This document shows positions 30,385 through 33,609 of a stretch of DNA of 33,609 nucleotides, in pieces. Position numbers and translations under genes: made by a program. Positions within the stretch are counted from its first letter, which is position 1, and every line of letters starts with the position of its first letter. The notes beneath the pieces were generated by a model. It was not told the origin of the DNA. It searched no databases and saw only the letters and a list, made by a program, of their open reading frames with translations. Origin of the DNA: a virus; IMG/VR virus record IMGVR_UViG_3300009522_000002, positions 1 through 33,609 of that record. One strand, written 5' to 3'.

Positions 30385-31407
30385 TCAGCCCTCGGACCTA
30401 CCCGTCCGGGGGCTGTCTTTTTGCTCACCGAACACCACGGCAAGCGTGTTGTCCACAAACCCCAGCGACCGGATGTACCGCGCCGTGGTGTTCGGGCTCT
30501 TGTGCCTCAAGATGGCCTGGATGGTGGGAATGTCCACATTCGCCTTAGCCAGGATTGAAGCTGTCAGGTGACGGATGCCATGGAAGCCGAAGGGCTTGAC
30601 GTCGGCACGCTTGCACAGCCTTTCCATGTAGTGTTGCCGCGAGGTGAACGGCTGGCCGTCTTCCTGGCTGAACACGAACATGGACCGCTTGATCTTGCCG
30701 TGATCCTCAAGCGCCCGGCGTAGTTGTGGTGTCATGGGAAGCCACGCATACTCCAGGCTTCCGTCCTTGGTCTTCCGGGTGGCCAGCCTGATACGGCCCT
30801 GGGCCAGGTCCACGTCCGGCCAGGTCAGGCGGAACAACTCTCCACGCCTGGCCGCCGTGTGCAGGGCCGTGAGCAGAAAGGCTTGGTCCTCCCGGCTGGC
30901 CGCTGCGTGGGCCTTCCAGAAGTCGTCCTCGGTGGGCATGTGCCGCTCTCGCGCATCGTAGGAGAAACGCTTGATCGACCTGAATGGGTTTCGGTCCGAA
31001 AGGGCCAGGTAGTCGTGGCCCCAGGCCCAGGCAGCTGACAGGTTTTTCCGGTCCTTATTGGCCTCGTTGGCACTTCCCTTGGCCCGATGCCGCAGGGCAT
31101 CCAGGATGAGACGCGGGTCGATGCTCTCTGCCGGCGTCTCGCGGAGAACGAACGAGTACAAGTTGCGAAACGCCCTTACCTTCTCCTGATACGTGAACTT
31201 GACATATCTCTCCTTGGCGTAATCCAAGTAGGCGTTGGACAGATCAACTACAGTGACGGTCGGCCGATCTTCCTGTTCCCATACCTCGGCGTCTTGCGAG
31301 GCCTCCCACTTGGTGGCTTCGCCCTTCGTGCGGAAGACGCGTTGTCGCCGCTTCCCGTTTATCATCTTCGACGCTCGGTACCTGCCGTTCGGTTGCTTGT
31401 ACGGCAT
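30385..31407 (-). CDS. int: tyrosine-recombinase integrase
   Basis: The 340-residue enzyme has an AP2-like arm-binding N-terminus (PYKQPNGRYRASKMINGKRRQRVFRTKGEA), a core-binding helical domain (about 60-150) and the catalytic domain. Catalytic residues are Arg187 (AARRGEL), Lys at 212-214 (RKTKDG), His276-x-x-Arg279 (HGIRH), His302 and the nucleophile Tyr311 (TTARYIRS). I chose ATG 31407, with GGAGA upstream, at the start of the N-terminal domain; the open frame to 31488 has no site. It lies beside attP, whose tRNA-Glu core it should recombine. Confidence 0.94.
   Translation of the reverse strand: MPYKQPNGRYRASKMINGKRRQRVFRTKGEATKWEASQDAEVWEQEDRPTVTVVDLSNAYLDYAKERYVKFTYQEKVRAFRNLYSFVLRETPAESIDPRLILDALRHRAKGSANEANKDRKNLSAAWAWGHDYLALSDRNPFRSIKRFSYDARERHMPTEDDFWKAHAAASREDQAFLLTALHTAARRGELFRLTWPDVDLAQGRIRLATRKTKDGSLEYAWLPMTPQLRRALEDHGKIKRSMFVFSQEDGQPFTSRQHYMERLCKRADVKPFGFHGIRHLTASILAKANVDIPTIQAILRHKSPNTTARYIRSLGFVDNTLAVVFGEQKDSPRTGRSEG
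30386..30421 (+). terminator. terminator between fibre genes and integrase
   Basis: CAGCCCTCGGAC (30386-30397) and GTCCGGGGGCTG (30404-30415) pair at 11 of 12 positions with a 6-base loop, followed by TCTTTTT. It ends the rightward late transcript and lies inside the last codons and stop of the leftward integrase gene. On the minus strand a shorter T-run (ATTTT) follows, so it may work both ways. Confidence 0.8.
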
Positions 31408-31561
31408 TGTATTTCTCCAATCTCTCTCTGTAATTGTCAGGGAACATGACGGCCCCACGGGGGATAGCCTGGACGCCGCCCAGCGCACGCTTATGGCGGT
31501 ACACCCAGGCTACCGACCTGCCAAGGGCTGCGGCGATGTCAGGGGCGCTCAAGTCGGCCAT
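31244..31561 (-). CDS. excisionase-like HTH protein overlapping int
   Basis: The 105-residue frame starts at ATG 31561, two bases after the stop of the 31564-32514 gene. Residues 1-50 (MADLSAPDIAAALGRSVAWVYRHKRALGGVQ... RGAVMFPDNYRERL) form a winged HTH of the MerR/excisionase kind. From about residue 52 the frame runs over the start of int in another phase, and its C-terminal half is low-complexity (ARRRGMGTGRSADRH). The true product may matter only for its first part. Likely a recombination directionality factor. Confidence 0.65.
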   Translation of the reverse strand: MADLSAPDIAAALGRSVAWVYRHKRALGGVQAIPRGAVMFPDNYRERLEKYNAVQATERQVPSVEDDKREAATTRLPHEGRSHQVGGLARRRGMGTGRSADRHCS

Positions 31562-31563
31562 GG

Positions 31564-32514
31564 CTACTGACTGTCGTTCCCGGCCTGTCCCAGCGGGAGC
31601 GCCTGGTAGACCTCTCCTGCCTTGAGCAGGTTGCCCTTCTTGTCGTGGTAAAGCCTGCCCCCGGAGACGAAGGGGGGAGTCTCTTCCTTGACCTCTACGG
31701 TGTAGGCTGCTCCCTCGTTGTCCGAGGGCTTGGCGTCATAGGCGGTCTTGAAAATCAGCTTCACGGTGCCCTTGTACTTGGGCTCGTCGCGGTTGAAGGC
31801 GTCCACCATCAAGGTCTTGGCCTTGTCGTGGAAGTCGCGGATCGGGCGGCCGTGGTCCAGGGTGACCATGAAAATGATGTCGTTCATGGTGGCCCGGTAC
31901 TCGGGATCGCTGGTGATGGCCTTCAGGGGGCCGAGCACGCCGTCCATGCTCTCTTGCTCCAGGGCCAGAAGGCCCCGATACCGGTCTGCCTCGGCCCGGG
32001 CTGCGAGACAAGCTTCCCAGAGGACCACCTCGGAGTGGTACGGGAATACCCAGGATTCGCGGGCAAGGATGAACTGATCCCGGAAGTAGAGGGAGACGGC
32101 GGGGAGGGTGGCCTCTCCTTCAAACGTGGCCCCAGCCAAAAGGGCACGGTACTCTCGCTCAGTGGGGTCTACTTCAGGGGCGTTGCCCAGAGCCCCATCT
32201 TTGGCGTGGCAGTCATCGCAGAGGGCGCAGGGGTCGTCCTTGTCCCCGAAGTGCCTGGCGGGTTTGCCGCACTCACAGAGAGGGACTCCGGCCAAGTCCC
32301 GGCCGCGCTTCAGAAGCTTGAGGCAATGGGACGTGTTCCAGCGGTCAGGACCGCCCCAGCCCTTCTTGCCGGCGTAGGTCTGGACCTCATCGAGGACGCC
32401 CAGGGCCTGGAGCTTATCCACCGTCTCCTTGCGCAGGGACTCGATTTCCTCTTTCTTGGGGCGTCCCTTGGTGCACTTCCCGCCCTCCACGATCTTCAAT
32501 GCCGCGTTGCTCAT
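31564..32514 (-). CDS. phage protein with Cys-rich middle, function unknown
   Basis: The 316-residue product starts at ATG 32514 by ATGA overlap with the gene before it, with GGAGAAGG upstream. The N-terminal part is charged (KGRPKKEEIESLRKETVDKLQALGVLDEV). A Cys cluster (about 80-105: CECGKPARHFGDKDDPCALCDDCHAK) could bind zinc. The remainder is a mixed alpha/beta segment ending KGNLLKAGEVYQALPLGQAGNDSQ. I do not recognise a family. As part of the early leftward operon with int and xis it may act in recombination or regulation. Confidence 0.75.
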   Translation of the reverse strand: MSNAALKIVEGGKCTKGRPKKEEIESLRKETVDKLQALGVLDEVQTYAGKKGWGGPDRWNTSHCLKLLKRGRDLAGVPLCECGKPARHFGDKDDPCALCDDCHAKDGALGNAPEVDPTEREYRALLAGATFEGEATLPAVSLYFRDQFILARESWVFPYHSEVVLWEACLAARAEADRYRGLLALEQESMDGVLGPLKAITSDPEYRATMNDIIFMVTLDHGRPIRDFHDKAKTLMVDAFNRDEPKYKGTVKLIFKTAYDAKPSDNEGAAYTVEVKEETPPFVSGGRLYHDKKGNLLKAGEVYQALPLGQAGNDSQ

Positions 32515-32918
32515 GCTGCCTTCTCCTTGTTGATCGCACCGCCGCAGACCGGGCAGCACGGGTTATGCTTGAACTGCGTCCGCTTCTTCATGCGCTCCAT
32601 CCAGTCCCGGCCAAGGTAGCGCCGGAACTCGCAAGGCTCGGCCCCCATCATCTCCAGCAGCCGGTACATGCGCAGCCAGCCGTCCTCATGCAGCCAGGTC
32701 TTGAACGTGTCTGGGGAATCGAAGGGGACGCACAGCTCGCGCTCGACAGCCCCACGCACCGGGCCGCGCCAGTAGGGCATGCGCCGGGCGTCGGTTTGCT
32801 CGAGGATGCCCCAGCAGGCTTCGACCAAGGCCACAGCTTCGTCGCGGGACAGGTCCACAAACGCCTTACCCATGATGCCCAGCTCCTGGAGCTTGGTGGC
32901 GAGAGCAGGGAGGTTCAT
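32511..32918 (-). CDS. small protein with C-terminal zinc ribbon
   Basis: The 135-residue protein overlaps neighbours on both sides by ATGA. It is mostly helical (TKLQELGIMGKAFVDLSRDEAVALVEACWGILEQ; FKTWLHEDGWLRMYRLLEMMGAEPCEFRRYLGRDWMERM). It ends in a CCPVCGGA knuckle. Helices plus terminal zinc knuckle suggest a nucleic-acid or protein adaptor. Function unknown. Confidence 0.7.
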   Translation of the reverse strand: MNLPALATKLQELGIMGKAFVDLSRDEAVALVEACWGILEQTDARRMPYWRGPVRGAVERELCVPFDSPDTFKTWLHEDGWLRMYRLLEMMGAEPCEFRRYLGRDWMERMKKRTQFKHNPCCPVCGGAINKEKAA

Positions 32919-33208
32919 GACCGTGATTCCGCCTTGGCGATAGCGGCTCTGGCCATCTCGACTGGGCCTAGACGCCCCGGATGGGCGAGAAGAGTTTTCA
33001 AGGCCTTCAGCAGATCCGGGGCGGCGGCGGCGAGGTTGGATTGAAACTTTGCTTCATCGCTTCTCGCGGCGCTGCTCTTGAGGCATCCCCTACAGGTCAC
33101 CTTGGAAAGATCCTGGGTCTTGACGGTGCGAAGACCGCCGTTTCCGCAAGCAGGCTTCCCCTCGACGTCAAGGTGCATGATCTTTCCGGAGTTGATGAAC
33201 AGGCTCAC
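32915..33208 (-). CDS. small phage protein with CxxC and helical tail
   Basis: The 97-residue product starts at ATG 33208 with GGGGGTGG upstream, overlapping the previous stop. It has Cys21 and a CRGC pair (39-42) in an N-terminal region (KPACGNGG...VTCRGCLKS) that may bind one metal. The helical motif AAAPDLLKALKTLLAHP...ARAAIAKAE is common at the ends of small early phage proteins. Function unknown. Confidence 0.7.
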   Translation of the reverse strand: MSLFINSGKIMHLDVEGKPACGNGGLRTVKTQDLSKVTCRGCLKSSAARSDEAKFQSNLAAAAPDLLKALKTLLAHPGRLGPVEMARAAIAKAESRS

Positions 33209-33609
33209 GCCGCCACCCCCAACGCCCGCTCGATGGCCGCCCGGCAGAGCTGGAACTCGTAGTGACAGGCCGCACTGTACTTGGTGAAATTGCTTGCCCC
33301 GAGCAGGTCCTGCTCGATGACGTAGCCCAGCCGGGCCAGCATCTCGACTTGGCGCGACGTGGCCGGTTCGTCCAGCCAGCGCTTGGTCTTCTTGGCCGCC
33401 CCGTCCGTCTCGTGGGTGCGCAGGAAGTCATCGGCAGCGGCCATGGCCTGCAGCCGCTCCGAGGCCGCGATCCGGTGGACCTTGCGTTCCTCTTTGACCT
33501 TCCCCAGGGCGTGCCAGGTGTCCCCGTCAGGGCTGAAAATTCCGGCCCAGGCCTCGAACCCCTTGGCGATCATGGCCCGGCCGGAGCCGAACAGATCCAC
33601 GTACCGGAA
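33205..33609 (-). CDS. C-terminal part of a larger phage protein (runs off right edge)
   Basis: The frame is open to the last base; 134 residues lie in the window. A GTG at 33600 could be a start, but nothing marks it, and codons TAC CGG TTC continue upstream. The visible part is helical (FGSGRAMIAKGFEAWAGIFSPDGDTW... RHETDGAAKK... ATSRQVEMLARLGYVIEQDLLGASNFTKYSAACHYEFQLCRAAIERALGV). No family is certain. If the ends of the window are joined, this frame continues directly into the DUF4116 repeat frame. Confidence 0.65.
   Translation of the reverse strand, partial: FRYVDLFGSGRAMIAKGFEAWAGIFSPDGDTWHALGKVKEERKVHRIAASERLQAMAAADDFLRTHETDGAAKKTKRWLDEPATSRQVEMLARLGYVIEQDLLGASNFTKYSAACHYEFQLCRAAIERALGVAA

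Overview
The window is a temperate tailed-phage genome (or most of one) with the P22-type short-tailed virion module. Nothing in it looks like host chromosome. Both strands are densely packed, GC-rich, and joined by ATGA, GTGA or TAATG overlaps. The codon style and small-gene repertoire resemble phages of Desulfovibrio-like deltaproteobacteria. That host is a guess; only the tRNA-Glu(CUC) attachment segment bears on it directly.

Layout, left to right. Positions 1-327 (minus): the start of a DUF4116-repeat gene running off the left edge, with near-identical 66-bp coding repeats. Positions 328-976: a long control region rich in inverted repeats. Positions 977-1569: a HicA/HicB toxin-antitoxin pair. 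Positions 1608-3628 (minus): a lysogeny operon in the order CI/LexA-type S24 repressor, nucleoside 2-deoxyribosyltransferase-like enzyme, Cys-rich protein, membrane-anchored coiled-coil protein, then a strong terminator. Positions 3652-3711: the divergent switch. Positions 3712-9556: the early rightward operon, with a Cro-like regulator, several small proteins, a Cas4/RecB-like nuclease, a TOPRIM primase-helicase, a candidate replication origin, a RusA resolvase and a small HTH protein.

Positions 9610-11848: the lysis cassette (T4-type lysozyme, holin-like proteins, a lipoprotein, a permuted-papain hydrolase). Positions 11851-26896: packaging and virion genes in P22 order (small and large terminase, portal, scaffold, coat, gp4-like, gp10-like, a needle-position protein, a GNAT enzyme, three ejection proteins). 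At 27105-27374 a small membrane protein lies on the opposite strand, at the place where P22 carries its immI/sieA immunity region. Positions 27444-30143: fibre and adhesin genes, including a glycine-rich tip-adhesin candidate.

Positions 30181-30375 form an attP: the 3' half of a tRNA-Glu gene flanked by two pairs of 12-bp-spaced arm repeats. A tyrosine integrase, an excisionase-like HTH protein and four overlapping unknown genes follow on the minus strand to the right edge. Phage genes lie on both sides of the att site, so this is the non-integrated form (or a circular or tandem arrangement). The two edge reading frames would join in frame if the molecule were closed, but the sequence alone cannot prove closure.

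The best candidate for an undescribed system is the repressor-linked operon at 1608-2894. It sits where lambda keeps rexAB and would be expressed in lysogens. The hicAB pair next to it and the SieA-position membrane protein are further candidates for prophage-borne defence or exclusion.
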